Source of the DNA: Bacteroides sp.
GTDB lineage: Bacteria > Bacteroidota > Bacteroidia > Bacteroidales > Bacteroidaceae
Reading direction: 5' to 3'
DNA length: 64,000 bases
Assembly (NCBI GenBank): GCA_023665805.1
Contig: JAMPDJ010000004.1
Coordinates: forward strand, 1 to 64,000
The notes below the pieces were generated by a model, which saw only the letters and a list, made by a program, of their open reading frames with translations, searched no databases and was not told where the DNA came from. Position numbers and translations under genes: made by a program. This document shows positions 1 through 9,467 of the stretch, one piece after another (the stretch's first letter is position 1; each line of letters starts with the position of its first letter).

Positions 1-54
1 AATTAAATCATCTGATTTATACAAATTGACGTTCTAATGACCGATTTGGGTTAA
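1..54. repeat. Partial copy of a dispersed element, cut by the window edge
   Basis: Positions 14-54 match, in inverted orientation, positions 26084-26124 with two mismatches. The outer end carries TCTAATGACCGATT followed by GGGTTAA at 33-54, the same terminal repeat as the element at 26084-26275. In this orientation the body of the element would lie to the left of the window, so only its right end is visible. No open frame overlaps it. The rest of 55-401 holds no gene I can support, only the second palindromic repeat at 252-289. Confidence 0.75.
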
Positions 55-251
55 AAACAATGACCAAATTTCCGGCTTATTACTTACAAACTATTGAGTA
101 ATAACAGATTGTAAATACACGGAATAGAAAGTGATTCATATATCAAATCAGTTAATCATCACGAAATCGACCAACAGATATAAAAGATTTTATCGTGCGA
201 CATCGGCATCGTAGGTTAGCATATCATAGAGGAAAGGAAAAGAAAGGACAT

Positions 252-289
252 GACAATACTATACTCGAGGTGCCAAGTATAGTATTGTC
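252..289. repeat. Palindromic intergenic repeat, GACAATACTATA family
   Basis: GACAATACTATACT at 252-265 and its exact reverse complement at 276-289 form a 14-bp stem around a 10-base loop. Further partial half-sites (ATAGTATTGTC) follow near 302-312. A related copy lies at 40778-40850. The hairpin is downstream of the minus-strand gene ending at 402 and could act as a terminator, but no T-run follows on that strand, so a dispersed repeat is the better description. Confidence 0.7.
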
Positions 290-401
290 GTTGGGACATC
301 AATAGTATTGTCAGTGTGCCGAGTATACGGGAACCATATCAAGACCTCACCAGTGTGCTTTTCCAATACCGTCAGGCATTGCCGTTGCCAAGGCTTCGAC
401 A

Positions 402-644
402 TTATTTGTCACCCTCTTCATAGGACGCCGACATTATTCCACAGGGTATCAACAGGTAGCCGGCGAGGCATAGCATAGGAGCCAGCCGTATTCGCCGGAA
501 CGAGAATATCTCGGGGCGAAAAGAAGAGAAGTCACTGCCTTCGCCATACATCAAGAGGAAGCCTGCCAACAACAATATGCAGGCAACAACGTAGGAACAC
601 ATGGATACACGACAATGCCATGCAGTATTTTTATTCGGTTTCAT
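402..644 (-). CDS. DUF3098 family small membrane protein
   Basis: An 80-residue protein with two hydrophobic segments (about residues 18-34 and 54-70). Between them is the signature P-E-I-F-S-F-R-R-I-x-L-A-P-M, which I recognise from DUF3098, a Bacteroidetes inner-membrane family of unknown function. Its start codon overlaps the stop of the upstream DUF2723 gene by four bases (ATGA), so the two are translationally coupled. In many Bacteroidetes this family sits beside ftsX and uppP; here it follows DUF2723 instead. Family assignment rests on the motif and length; function is unknown. Confidence 0.75.
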   Translation of the reverse strand: MKPNKNTAWHCRVSMCSYVVACILLLAGFLLMYGEGSDFSSFRPEIFSFRRIRLAPMLCLAGYLLIPCGIMSASYEEGDK

Positions 645-3600
645 CGCTTATTTTGCATTAAGGTTTCGTATTCGGGATAGTATATCTTCAACAAGTCGTC
701 ACGACCACAACGCTGCAGCACATCCAAGGCACGCTCCATCACACGAAGCCACACGTATTCCGTGAACGCGGAACCACGGCGACGCTGCAAGGACAGAGTG
801 GAGGTCCATGCCAGCCACTCACCGGCACGGGTCAGTAGCCGCACGGCTATGGCGTCGCCCTCGGCCGTGTTACCCGTCGCATAGAGGCACTCCGCCATTA
901 CCAGTGCGGACTCGTCGTGAGGCACGGTCCCATCGGGGAAAGCCTCTTGCCATTTGCGCACGACAGACAGGGCACGTTCCTTGTCTCCGGCACGCAACAG
1001 GGCCTCCACAAGCACAGCCATCTGATGTTCATGGCCATAGGACATCTTGCGCACATCGTAGTCGGCATAGACACCGGGGGAGGAGAGTCCGCCATAGGAG
1101 AAGCTGTGCATGAAGCTGTCGTACATGCGCCCGGTATCGACACGCCCATTTTCCGCGTTTCCATCGGGCGAAGGCACTACGCGGTAAAGCAATCCCTCGA
1201 GAACGAGATAGGGCTTGAGATAGGATACCAGTTCAAGGTTCATGGAGGCGGAGACATACAATGGACGGGCATTGGATGGATTGGAAAGCAGTTGCATCAC
1301 CATCAGGCCACCCTTGGTAAGCATCTTCATTCCAGCCAACGACAAGGACATGCGCCACCCGGCAGGCTGGGTCACAAAAACACTGTCCGTAGGTATGCAG
1401 CGCACCTCGGGCTGACCTGCCTCGTCCTCCTCGCCACACACCAAGGCCTTGGCATAGCGGCGCAGGCGCACGTCGTCCTCGCTCATGCCGTCGGTGCAGC
1501 AAAATACCCAATGGCGGAGAATATTGGAGAGTTCGAACGGTTCGTCTCCCATGATGCGCCGCATGGTCTCGGGTTCACTGCGATAGAGAGCCATGACGCG
1601 TTCGCGGAGGTCTGGCTGAACAAGGACATAATCATTGTGTCCAAAGGCATAATCCTCCCTGCTCCATCCCAGTGGCAACGCAGGCGAATCGTAAGCCGGA
1701 CGCAGCATCTGATCCACATACCAATCCGTGTCGGCATAGGAGAGATTACATACCCTCACGTCGGTACGCACACCCTCGACCTCCTGATTGTACCACAGGG
1801 GGAAAGTCTCATTGTCACCGTAAGTGAGGATGACGGGATGGCCCTCGGCAGAAGAACTTTGCAGATAGTTCCGCCCGAAATCGCGTGCCGTGTAACGTCC
1901 GCTACGGTTGTGGTCGTCGAAGTTCTGCGAGAGCATCTGCACGGGAACTGCCAGACACAGCAGCACACCGGCTACCGCCGTGGTCGTCTGTCCCAGCCTC
2001 AAACGTTGCAGAGCCGAAATCACAGCCCCCACGCCCATGCCGGCCCAGATGCTGAAGGCATAGAACGAACCGGCATAGGAGTAATCCCTTTCCCGCGCCT
2101 GCGGCGCCCACTGGTTGACATACAGTACTATGGCTATACCGGTCATGAAAAAGAGCCAGAAGACCACACGGAACTGCATGCGGCCACGCCGTCCACGGCC
2201 TCTCTGCCATGCCATGCCGGCAAGACCGAGAAGCAAGGGAAAGGCATAGTAGACATTGCGTCCGGCATTGGTCCTAAGGTCGGATGGCAACTTGTCCATG
2301 TCGCACCCGAGGAGCATCCCGTCTATGGCATCTATGCCGGTAATCCAGTTGCCGTTCTCCGCCTCGCCATTACCGGGGACATCGCTTTGCCTGCCTACGA
2401 AGTTCCACAGGAAGTACCTTACATACATATAATATAGCTGATAGGAGAAGAAGAAGCGCAGGTTCTCCGCCATCGTAGGCCCGTCGACCTTGCCCATCCA
2501 CTGTTCGTAGCCCCGGACATGCTGACGGGAATACATGCGCGGAAAGAGCATATAGCTGTCGTAGACATATTCCTGTTGCCTGCCGGTGGAGACATAGCGT
2601 CCCCGCTCCGAGTCTTTCTGCCAAATGGTGGCGCCTTCCTTGGTCCTGGGCACCATCATGTTACCCTGACGTTCGTATTGGATACGGCTCTTGTATGTAG
2701 GGCCATAGAACAATGGACTGTTGCCGTATTGCTCACGGTTGAGATAGCGGCGCAGGGCAAAGACATCTTCGGGAGAGTTCTCGTCCATGGGCGGATTGGC
2801 AGCTGAACGTATCAGTATCACGGCATAGCAGCTGAAGCCTGCAAGCACCAGCGTGGCACATGCAAGCACAGTCCTCCTGACACCGCGCAGTCGCCGCAAT
2901 CCCACGGCAGCAAGGACGGAAAGCAACAATAGAAACGCGATGAAACCGCTATTAAATGGCAGCGAGAAGATATTGACGGCCAGAAGTTCCGCCCGTTCGG
3001 ACAGCCACAGCACTCCGGGGACCAGTCCGTAGAGCGTGCCTCCCAAAATGGCAAACCCGGCAAGGAGGGCCTTACATATCCCCCAACGGCTGACCTCACA
3101 CGCCGTGCGGAAATAGTACACCAGCACCATGGCAGGGATGCACAGGAGATTGAGCAGGTGCACTCCTATGGACAAGCCCACGAGGTAGGAGATAAGCAAT
3201 ATCCACCTGACGGCCTTGGGACTGCCGGCCTCCTCCTCCCAGCGCAACATGAGCCAGAAGACGAGAGCGGTGAGGAACGATGAATAGGCATAAACCTCCG
3301 CTTCCACCGCGGAATACCAGAAGCTGTCGCTGACAGCATAAATCAAGGCTCCCACCATGGCCGAGCCTTCTATCACTACGGCATCGAGGAGGGAGGTCAC
3401 AGGTGAGAAGCCGCACATCAGCCTGCGTACAAGATGACTGATGGAGAGGTACAGCAACATCACACAGCCGGCACTGAGGAGGACGGACATGATGTTGACC
3501 ATGAGGGCGACTTGGGAAGGTTCGGCAGCCAACTGAGAAAAAAGATTGGCCGTGAGCATGAAAAACGGCGCGCCGGGAGCGTGCCCGACCTCCAACTTGT

Positions 3601-3736
3601 AGGCGGAGGTGACAAACTCCGGACAGTCCCACATGCTGACAGTAGGCTCGCACGTGGCACAATACAATATGGCACTGAGGCAGAAGACTGCCCATGCCAT
3701 GGCGGTGTTGACGTGTTTGAAAGTGATTCGTTGCAT
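641..3736 (-). CDS. DUF2723 family polytopic membrane protein, glycosyltransferase-like
   Basis: A 1031-residue protein. The N-terminal half has many transmembrane segments and, near residues 35-65, the family motif W-D-C-P-E-F followed by Y-K-L-E-V-G-H-A-P-G-A-P. The last 180 residues look soluble and helical, with TPR-like pairs. DUF2723 proteins are Bacteroidetes membrane proteins with a fold related to protein O-mannosyltransferases; a role in transferring sugars to exported proteins is inference from that relationship. It is the first gene of a two-gene unit with DUF3098. A TACTTTTG promoter box lies just upstream. The start at 3736 is the first ATG before the first membrane helix. Confidence 0.88.
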   Translation of the reverse strand: MQRITFKHVNTAMAWAVFCLSAILYCATCEPTVSMWDCPEFVTSAYKLEVGHAPGAPFFMLTANLFSQLAAEPSQVALMVNIMSVLLSAGCVMLLYLSISHLVRRLMCGFSPVTSLLDAVVIEGSAMVGALIYAVSDSFWYSAVEAEVYAYSSFLTALVFWLMLRWEEEAGSPKAVRWILLISYLVGLSIGVHLLNLLCIPAMVLVYYFRTACEVSRWGICKALLAGFAILGGTLYGLVPGVLWLSERAELLAVNIFSLPFNSGFIAFLLLLSVLAAVGLRRLRGVRRTVLACATLVLAGFSCYAVILIRSAANPPMDENSPEDVFALRRYLNREQYGNSPLFYGPTYKSRIQYERQGNMMVPRTKEGATIWQKDSERGRYVSTGRQQEYVYDSYMLFPRMYSRQHVRGYEQWMGKVDGPTMAENLRFFFSYQLYYMYVRYFLWNFVGRQSDVPGNGEAENGNWITGIDAIDGMLLGCDMDKLPSDLRTNAGRNVYYAFPLLLGLAGMAWQRGRGRRGRMQFRVVFWLFFMTGIAIVLYVNQWAPQARERDYSYAGSFYAFSIWAGMGVGAVISALQRLRLGQTTTAVAGVLLCLAVPVQMLSQNFDDHNRSGRYTARDFGRNYLQSSSAEGHPVILTYGDNETFPLWYNQEVEGVRTDVRVCNLSYADTDWYVDQMLRPAYDSPALPLGWSREDYAFGHNDYVLVQPDLRERVMALYRSEPETMRRIMGDEPFELSNILRHWVFCCTDGMSEDDVRLRRYAKALVCGEEDEAGQPEVRCIPTDSVFVTQPAGWRMSLSLAGMKMLTKGGLMVMQLLSNPSNARPLYVSASMNLELVSYLKPYLVLEGLLYRVVPSPDGNAENGRVDTGRMYDSFMHSFSYGGLSSPGVYADYDVRKMSYGHEHQMAVLVEALLRAGDKERALSVVRKWQEAFPDGTVPHDESALVMAECLYATGNTAEGDAIAVRLLTRAGEWLAWTSTLSLQRRRGSAFTEYVWLRVMERALDVLQRCGRDDLLKIYYPEYETLMQNKR

Positions 3737-3761
3737 GACATTGACGTTTTGAGTTCAGGAG

Positions 3762-3769
3762 CAAAAGTA
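3762..3769 (-). promoter_or_regulatory. Bacteroidetes -7 box for the DUF2723 gene
   Basis: Read on the minus strand this is TACTTTTG, matching TAnnTTTG, 25 bases upstream of the start codon at 3736. I see no TTG at the ideal spacing upstream. Confidence 0.5.
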
Positions 3770-3803
3770 GTGCATCCCAGCCGTATGTCATGCTCAAAGT
3801 CAC

Positions 3804-4679
3804 TTACATTATCCTTACATCTGTATGTAAGCCGGCATTTACACCCATTTCATCGACAAGAATGTACTCCCGTCCTCTGCGGTTGACTATGCGCAGGGAG
3901 GACTGCGACGCAAGGGAGGACTTCATCCTGCTGATGAACGTGTAGAGTCCGTCCTCGGGATTATCCTTCTTGGGCCACAGGGCCGCGCAGATTTCTTCCT
4001 TGGAAAGCGTACGCGAAGGACTGGCATAGAAAAGTTCCATCAGCCGCTCCTGCATGGGAGTGAGATTCAGATCCGCCTGCATGGAGGCAGCGACAATTGA
4101 GGATGACGCATGCGTAAGTCCTGCAATGGAGACAGGGACGAATTGCGATTTCATCGACATGCTTCGTGCCACAAGCATCAGGCAAAGCATCATCAATCCG
4201 GCCACAAACGATGCAAACGGCCAGACACCTTCGCCATGAGACAAGATACTTGTCAGAGTAGGATTGGCATATGCCTTCACTGTCACCGCTATGTCCATGC
4301 CATCTGCCGTACGCCTTGCCAGCATGACGGTGTCGCTGCAAATGCGTGCCGTACGCATCGTGGCCCCTGCATCAACCAGCCCGTGCCCGTTGCCCAGGCA
4401 ATAGGCTATGCATGCGGTATCCCTTAACGATGGTATCTGCAAATGTCGCGCAAAATCGGTATCGCCTCCACCGAACGTAAGCATGGGATCACCGTGCAGC
4501 ATAGGCAAGGTCTCCAGCACTCCGTCCACGGTGGCGGACGATGCAATCACACGTTCCAAGGCTTGGTTCAAGTCGCGCACCATATCTGTTTTGGCACGGT
4601 CATAATAATACCATCCCTCGGCTACAGATACAACTATCAGCAGCACAGGAAATACTATCATGTAACGCAGACTTTTCAT
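3804..4679 (-). CDS. Membrane-anchored winged-helix transcriptional regulator
   Basis: A 291-residue protein with a transmembrane helix at about 5-22, a predicted periplasmic segment of about 125 residues, a second helix at about 151-170, and a cytoplasmic C-terminal domain. Residues about 205-275 look like an OmpR/PhoB-type winged helix: L-T-P-M-Q-E-R-L-M-E-L, then S-K-E-E-I-C-A-A-L-W-P, then T-F-I-S-R-M-K-S and a final R-R-G-R-E-Y-I-L hairpin. This would be a one-component membrane sensor that binds DNA directly, a ToxR-like idea with the domains in reverse order. It starts 11 bases after the S41 protease gene and is probably co-transcribed with it. Targets and signal are unknown. Confidence 0.75.
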   Translation of the reverse strand: MKSLRYMIVFPVLLIVVSVAEGWYYYDRAKTDMVRDLNQALERVIASSATVDGVLETLPMLHGDPMLTFGGGDTDFARHLQIPSLRDTACIAYCLGNGHGLVDAGATMRTARICSDTVMLARRTADGMDIAVTVKAYANPTLTSILSHGEGVWPFASFVAGLMMLCLMLVARSMSMKSQFVPVSIAGLTHASSSIVAASMQADLNLTPMQERLMELFYASPSRTLSKEEICAALWPKKDNPEDGLYTFISRMKSSLASQSSLRIVNRRGREYILVDEMGVNAGLHTDVRIM

Positions 4680-4690
4680 ATAAGGAATCT

Positions 4691-5698
4691 TTATTGTTCT
4701 CTTAATAACTCTCTGGCAGTCTCTATCAGGGTATCACATCCTCGGACCACGTCCTCGTCCTTCAATTCGCAAGGAATCGTGGGCGGTATGCCGAACTCAA
4801 TGTGCCGGCGTTCCCTGTCGAACTGCGGACAGGCACTGAATCGTACCAGCCATCCGCACGGCAGTTCTCCGGTGAAAGGCATGCCGCCTCCGCCACCGGT
4901 ACTGTCGCCCAGCGTGCGGACGTTGGGGCAGCAGAGCATATCCCTCACAAACGTGTTGGTGGCACTGTAACAACCACGATTCGTGAGCACAATCACAGGC
5001 TTCTGCCAACGGATAGTCCGGCTTGGTTCCAGATACTCGGCACGGAGGGAGGAGAATTCTCCGTGACCCGGTCCTGTCTTGTGGGTACGATACCCCACAT
5101 GTATGCGTTCGTTGGTAAAGTGGGAGGCCAAACGTTGTTCATAGTCCAACTGCCCTCCGCCATTGCCTCGAACGTCTATTATCAACCCGGAACACAGGCG
5201 CAGATAGTGCAACACTTCGGCTATGTTCCCTTCTCCTATGCCGGAAGAGAAACTCGTGTACACAATGTAACCCACATTGTCATCCAGAATACGATAGCAC
5301 AGACCGGAAGCGATGTGGTAATCGTCACCAAGATAAGCATCACGGAGTTCCACGTCAAGATTGTCCGGATAATCATCCTTCCATGCCCAATACCGACCGA
5401 CATCGGAGGCAGAATAGAGGTTGACATGGCCGTCCCTCAATTCAGACAGCATATTACACAACACTTCATGCAACTGTGCCGATGTCATGCCATGGTGCAC
5501 CATCTTGCGGTAGCGTCCACGGACCTCGGCCCAGTCCAGTCCGATGGTCTCGGCCTTATACTCCAGAAAGCAATAATGCTCGTCTATCAGTTTCCACAGT
5601 GCCTCCAGATTACCCTCGGGAGTATTGTCGAACTGCTCTTCGTCCACACACCCTGCCATCAACAAGGCCGATAATACTATAAGGACAAGTCGTTTCAT
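4691..5698 (-). CDS. S41 family peptidase, predicted lipoprotein
   Basis: A 335-residue protein starting with a type II signal peptide whose lipobox ends L-M-A-G-C, so it should be lipidated at Cys17 and sit on the periplasmic or outer face of the envelope. The S41 (C-terminal-processing protease) core is visible: L-I-I-D-V-R-G-N-G-G-G at about 175-185, then V-L-T-N-R-G-C-Y-S-A-T-N, whose serine is the presumed nucleophile, and G-D-S-T-G-G-G-G-G-M-P. I cannot place a PDZ domain or the usual general-base lysine. It is the first gene of a pair with the membrane-bound regulator, which suggests a proteolytic or envelope-sensing link; that is inference. Confidence 0.82.
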   Translation of the reverse strand: MKRLVLIVLSALLMAGCVDEEQFDNTPEGNLEALWKLIDEHYCFLEYKAETIGLDWAEVRGRYRKMVHHGMTSAQLHEVLCNMLSELRDGHVNLYSASDVGRYWAWKDDYPDNLDVELRDAYLGDDYHIASGLCYRILDDNVGYIVYTSFSSGIGEGNIAEVLHYLRLCSGLIIDVRGNGGGQLDYEQRLASHFTNERIHVGYRTHKTGPGHGEFSSLRAEYLEPSRTIRWQKPVIVLTNRGCYSATNTFVRDMLCCPNVRTLGDSTGGGGGMPFTGELPCGWLVRFSACPQFDRERRHIEFGIPPTIPCELKDEDVVRGCDTLIETARELLREQ

Positions 5699-5773
5699 GA
5701 AGATTATATGGTGATAGTTATTAGGTTATGAGTAAGGTATGGCAAGCGCCGACAAGGATGCCTGGGCCTAATC

Positions 5774-6649
5774 CTACAGTATCGTTGACGAGGCCTGGCG
5801 GCCAGTTCGGCCTACCTTGCGGAAGTGTGTCACGAATCCCACCATGAAAGAATGGGAACGGTCGTGCATCTTGATATGGTGAACGTGACTCTGGCGTATG
5901 TCGCACAAGTATCCCGTACGTAGGACAAAGTATCTGGTCAACGGTATGTCCAGTGTCAGCTGCTGCCACAGGCAGAAGGCATTAGCAGGATGGGAGAAAC
6001 ACACATTATCGTTGAGATACCCCTCGCCTATCTCGTAATAGCTCTGCCCGAACTGCGGAGAAAAGAGCACTCCAACGACCGGCATGTTGGCCTGATACCT
6101 AAGTCTCATGTCTGCGCCCATGAACCGGAACCCGTATATTGCCATGACAGAGGCCGAAAGGTCAACGCAGAAACGTCCTTGAGCAGGATTGTTGCCTCCG
6201 CGCGAGTTATACAAGAGACCCACATCGGCCCCGGCCGCACCGCCCGCCATCAGGCGCAGACCCGGTAACGGAGTCCAATTGTAATGCCACAAGGCATCAT
6301 AACCTATATGCCCTCCCCAATCCGTGGATGTGGCCGAGGCATTGTCGCTATGCGAGAAAGTTCCCTGCCATAGTGTCTGAAAAGAAATGCGTCTATTGGC
6401 CATTCCAGTCATGCGCAGCGTCTCCCTTACAAACGAGACCTGATAGCCGGTATAGTCGAGATGCGACATGTATGTATCCAACTGATGGGAGGAGCCTACG
6501 CCAAACATGTAGGAGTGCGTACGTATGGAGTCGCCCGTTCCCTGAGCCATACCGAGAATGGCAAATCCCATAATCAAGACATGCAGAAACAGGAATCTCA
6601 TCGACATCGCTCCGAGTATCATCCTACGGTTACTATTGCAGGAAACCAT
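5774..6649 (-). CDS. DUF3316 family exported protein
   Basis: A Bacteroidetes-specific exported protein, recognised as DUF3316 from G-V-G-S-S-H-Q-L-D-T-Y-M-S, then L-D-Y-T-G-Y-Q-V-S-F-V-R-E-T. Alternating hydrophobic strands and the aromatic-rich C terminus suggest an outer-membrane beta-barrel. The frame is open to an ATG at 6712, directly after the topoisomerase stop. I prefer the ATG at 6649 because AAAGGA lies six bases before it and a signal peptide then follows closely; 6622 and 6601 are also possible. It lies directly downstream of topoisomerase IV subunit A on the same strand. Function is unknown. Confidence 0.75.
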   Translation of the reverse strand: MVSCNSNRRMILGAMSMRFLFLHVLIMGFAILGMAQGTGDSIRTHSYMFGVGSSHQLDTYMSHLDYTGYQVSFVRETLRMTGMANRRISFQTLWQGTFSHSDNASATSTDWGGHIGYDALWHYNWTPLPGLRLMAGGAAGADVGLLYNSRGGNNPAQGRFCVDLSASVMAIYGFRFMGADMRLRYQANMPVVGVLFSPQFGQSYYEIGEGYLNDNVCFSHPANAFCLWQQLTLDIPLTRYFVLRTGYLCDIRQSHVHHIKMHDRSHSFMVGFVTHFRKVGRTGRQASSTIL

Positions 6650-6712
6650 TTCGCGTCCTTTCTTTATGCCCGCTGTCTTCACCTGCATATTTAGCATTTT
6701 ATTTTCACTCAT

Positions 6713-9382
6713 TCAATCAAAGAGATGCATCTGTCCGGTCATTTCGTCAGCTACATCCTGCTGGCTCTTCCCCTGATCGGGATCGGCATCCTCTCCGGTA
6801 TCCTTATCATCCTCCGGCACTTCATCGGCAGGCTGCTTCTTCTCCGGGAAGCGCAAAGGTTCCAGTTCCTCCACGGCAGCCACCGTAAGGGTGGTGATAC
6901 GCTTGCCCTTGGCCTTGAAGCTCTTGACACCCACAAACTCCTCGGCATCAAAAACAATCGGGTCGCGGAAATCATCGGACCCGCCAAAAGTCGCCTTTAT
7001 GCGGGGGAAAGCCGTATCCGTAAGCAGGAGCAGTTCATTTTCCGGATTCTCTCCAAGGAAGTTCTGCACACGTGCCGTGGCTTCCATCGGGAAGCGTTTG
7101 ACATAGGCATAACCATTCTGATCCTTGTCAAAGAGAACCGCGGTCCACACCTTGGAAGCATCGAACTTCTCTATGCGGAGTATATTGTTCTCGTAGTGAT
7201 TATTGGTATCATAGTTAGTAAGATAGAATCCCCCACCCCTCAGCATTACCAATATGCGGTCATCTCCCGAGAACTCGCCCAGGAACATTCCTTGTTCGTC
7301 ATAATTGATGCGGTTGACATCCGGATCCCACCACACCTTGCGCCCACCAAGAGTGCTGCCACCATGACTCTTGAGCGTAATGCGGGCAATCTCGTTCTTG
7401 GACAACAAGTTACCCATTGACGCACGGCCTTTGATGGCAAGCAGCGAGAAGTCATAGTCAAAGAAGACCTTCTTCAACTTGGGATTGGGCTTCATCACTA
7501 CCTTTATCACCTCGGCCTCGCCGTTGGGATTGGAGGTGAAATACAGCACGCGGCTGCCGGGAGTGCCCTTGGTGAGGTCATACTCGCGGTCGCGTGTCAG
7601 GCTGGTCACATTGAAACGCTTGACGTAATAGTTCCCTGCCTTGCCGTCGCGGTATACAGCATTATATATGATGCGAGAATCGCTTTTCTTGAAAATGGCC
7701 ACGTGCATGATTTCCACCTTGCGCTTTTCACGTTTGGAACGTTCCGTCTCTCCAACGAATATCTTGTCCGCCACCTTCACCACCTTGTACGTACCGTCCT
7801 TGTAGAAGATAATGACATCATCTATATCCGAACAGTTGCATATGTACTCGTCCTTCTTCAGCGATGTGCCGATGAAACCATCCTCGCGGTTGATGTAGAG
7901 TTTCTCATTGGCCTCCACCACCGTTGCGGCCGTGATGGTATCGAAGCTCTTTATCTCAGTGAGACGCGGATGGTCCTTGCCATACTTCTCCAAGATGAAG
8001 GTGAACCATTGGCACGTCACCTCCACCATGTCAGAGAGTTCACGATCTATTTGCGCGATTTCATCGCGTATACGCGCCATATTTTCCTCGGCCCCGTCTT
8101 TGTTGAAGCGCAGGATGCGGGCCATCCTTATCTCCATCAGGCGCAGGATGTCGTCCCTTGTCACCTCGCGCACCATGCGCGGATACCACGGCGTAAGACG
8201 TTCGTCTATCCATTCGCATGCCTCATCCATGCTGCGGGCGTTCTCGAACTTCTTGTCCTTGTATATGCGTTCTTCAATGAAGATCTGCTCCAGAGTGGCA
8301 AAGTGCAACTGTTCCAGCAACTCGCCCTTTCTTATGAGCCTTTCCCGGCGTAACAGTTCCATGGTATTGTCCACAGAACGGCGCAGGACATCGCTGACGG
8401 TAAGGAACTGAGGCTTGTCCCCGTCTATCACGCAACAGTTGGGGCTGATGCTCACCTCGCAGTCCGTACAGGCATACAGCGCATCTATGGTCTTGTCCGA
8501 TGAAGCTCCCGGCGTGAGATGCACCAGAATCTCCACCTGTGCCGAGGTCATGTCCTCCACCTTGCGCACCTTTATCTTGCCTTTCTCGGCAGCCTTCAAT
8601 ATGGAATCTATGAAAGTGGATGGCTTGGAAGCCGTACCGGTAGTCTTGCCGAAGGGTATTTCGGTAATGGCCAGAGTCTTGTTGTCGCGCTTCTCTATCT
8701 TGGCCCTAACGCGCACGGTACCTCCGCGCTGACCGTCGTTGTAACGGCTGACATCTATGCTGCCACCTGTGGGAAAGTCGGGATAGAGGGAAAAGTCCTC
8801 TCCTCGGAGATAGCTAATGGCCGCCTTGCAGATTTCTCCCACATTGTGAGGCAGAATCTTGCAGGACAGTCCCACGGCAATACCCTCGGCTCCCTGGGCC
8901 AGCAACAGAGGAAACTTTACCGGCAGGGATACCGGTTCCTTGTTGCGACCGTCGTAGCTCAACTTCCATTCCGTGGTCTTGGGATTGAAGACAACGTCAA
9001 GGGCAAACTTGGACAGACGGGCCTCTATGTAACGGGCAGCGGCGGCATCGTCGCCAGTGAGTATGTTACCCCAGTTTCCCTGACAGTCAATCAACAATTC
9101 CTTTTGCCCCAGCTGTACAAGAGCATCTTTGATACTGGCATCGCCATGTGGATGGAACTGCATGGTGTGACCCACGATATTTGCCACCTTGTTGTAGCGT
9201 CCGTCATCCATGCGCTTCATGGAATGAAGGATACGTCGCTGCACAGGCTTGAATCCGTCGCCTATATGGGGCACGGCACGTTCCAGAATCACATACGAGG
9301 CATAATCCAGGAACCAGTTGCGGTACATCCTGTTCAGATGGTGGGTCACACCACCGGCATTTGGCTGATTGCTATCTGTCAT
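6713..9382 (-). CDS. parC: DNA topoisomerase IV subunit A
   Basis: An 889-residue type IIA topoisomerase A subunit. The start at 9382 (M-T-D-S-N-Q) is chosen because the family's opening, L-N-R-M-Y-R-N-W-F-L-D-Y-A-S-Y-V, follows within 20 residues; upstream in-frame residues overlap the promoter. The catalytic tyrosine lies in A-A-A-A-R-Y-I-E-A-R-L near residue 120. The C-terminal half has beta-pinwheel-like repeats. It would decatenate daughter chromosomes with ParE, which is not in the window. Naming as ParC rather than GyrA rests on overall resemblance to the Bacteroidetes protein and absence of a clear GyrA box. The acidic C-terminal tail (E-D-D-K-D-T-G-E-D-A-D) is typical of this lineage. 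Confidence 0.88.
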   Translation of the reverse strand: MTDSNQPNAGGVTHHLNRMYRNWFLDYASYVILERAVPHIGDGFKPVQRRILHSMKRMDDGRYNKVANIVGHTMQFHPHGDASIKDALVQLGQKELLIDCQGNWGNILTGDDAAAARYIEARLSKFALDVVFNPKTTEWKLSYDGRNKEPVSLPVKFPLLLAQGAEGIAVGLSCKILPHNVGEICKAAISYLRGEDFSLYPDFPTGGSIDVSRYNDGQRGGTVRVRAKIEKRDNKTLAITEIPFGKTTGTASKPSTFIDSILKAAEKGKIKVRKVEDMTSAQVEILVHLTPGASSDKTIDALYACTDCEVSISPNCCVIDGDKPQFLTVSDVLRRSVDNTMELLRRERLIRKGELLEQLHFATLEQIFIEERIYKDKKFENARSMDEACEWIDERLTPWYPRMVREVTRDDILRLMEIRMARILRFNKDGAEENMARIRDEIAQIDRELSDMVEVTCQWFTFILEKYGKDHPRLTEIKSFDTITAATVVEANEKLYINREDGFIGTSLKKDEYICNCSDIDDVIIFYKDGTYKVVKVADKIFVGETERSKREKRKVEIMHVAIFKKSDSRIIYNAVYRDGKAGNYYVKRFNVTSLTRDREYDLTKGTPGSRVLYFTSNPNGEAEVIKVVMKPNPKLKKVFFDYDFSLLAIKGRASMGNLLSKNEIARITLKSHGGSTLGGRKVWWDPDVNRINYDEQGMFLGEFSGDDRILVMLRGGGFYLTNYDTNNHYENNILRIEKFDASKVWTAVLFDKDQNGYAYVKRFPMEATARVQNFLGENPENELLLLTDTAFPRIKATFGGSDDFRDPIVFDAEEFVGVKSFKAKGKRITTLTVAAVEELEPLRFPEKKQPADEVPEDDKDTGEDADPDQGKSQQDVADEMTGQMHLFD

Positions 9383-9401
9383 TTCTAAGGTAATTATGCT
9401 A

Positions 9402-9409
9402 CAAATATA
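9402..9409 (-). promoter_or_regulatory. -7 box for the topoisomerase IV gene
   Basis: Minus-strand TATATTTG, 19 bases upstream of the start at 9382, matches TAnnTTTG exactly. The gap to the divergent nuclease gene (start 9468) is only 85 bases, so both promoters share it. Confidence 0.5.
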
Positions 9410-9467
9410 CACAAAAAACGTCATAACATGCCCCTTACGCCACATCTTTTTACTATCTTTACCAGCA

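Noticed and set aside
917..2437. Long open frame (506 codons) antisense to the DUF2723 gene
   Set aside because: It mirrors codon structure of the real gene, has no domain or signal and is crossed by clear DUF2723 motifs on the other strand.
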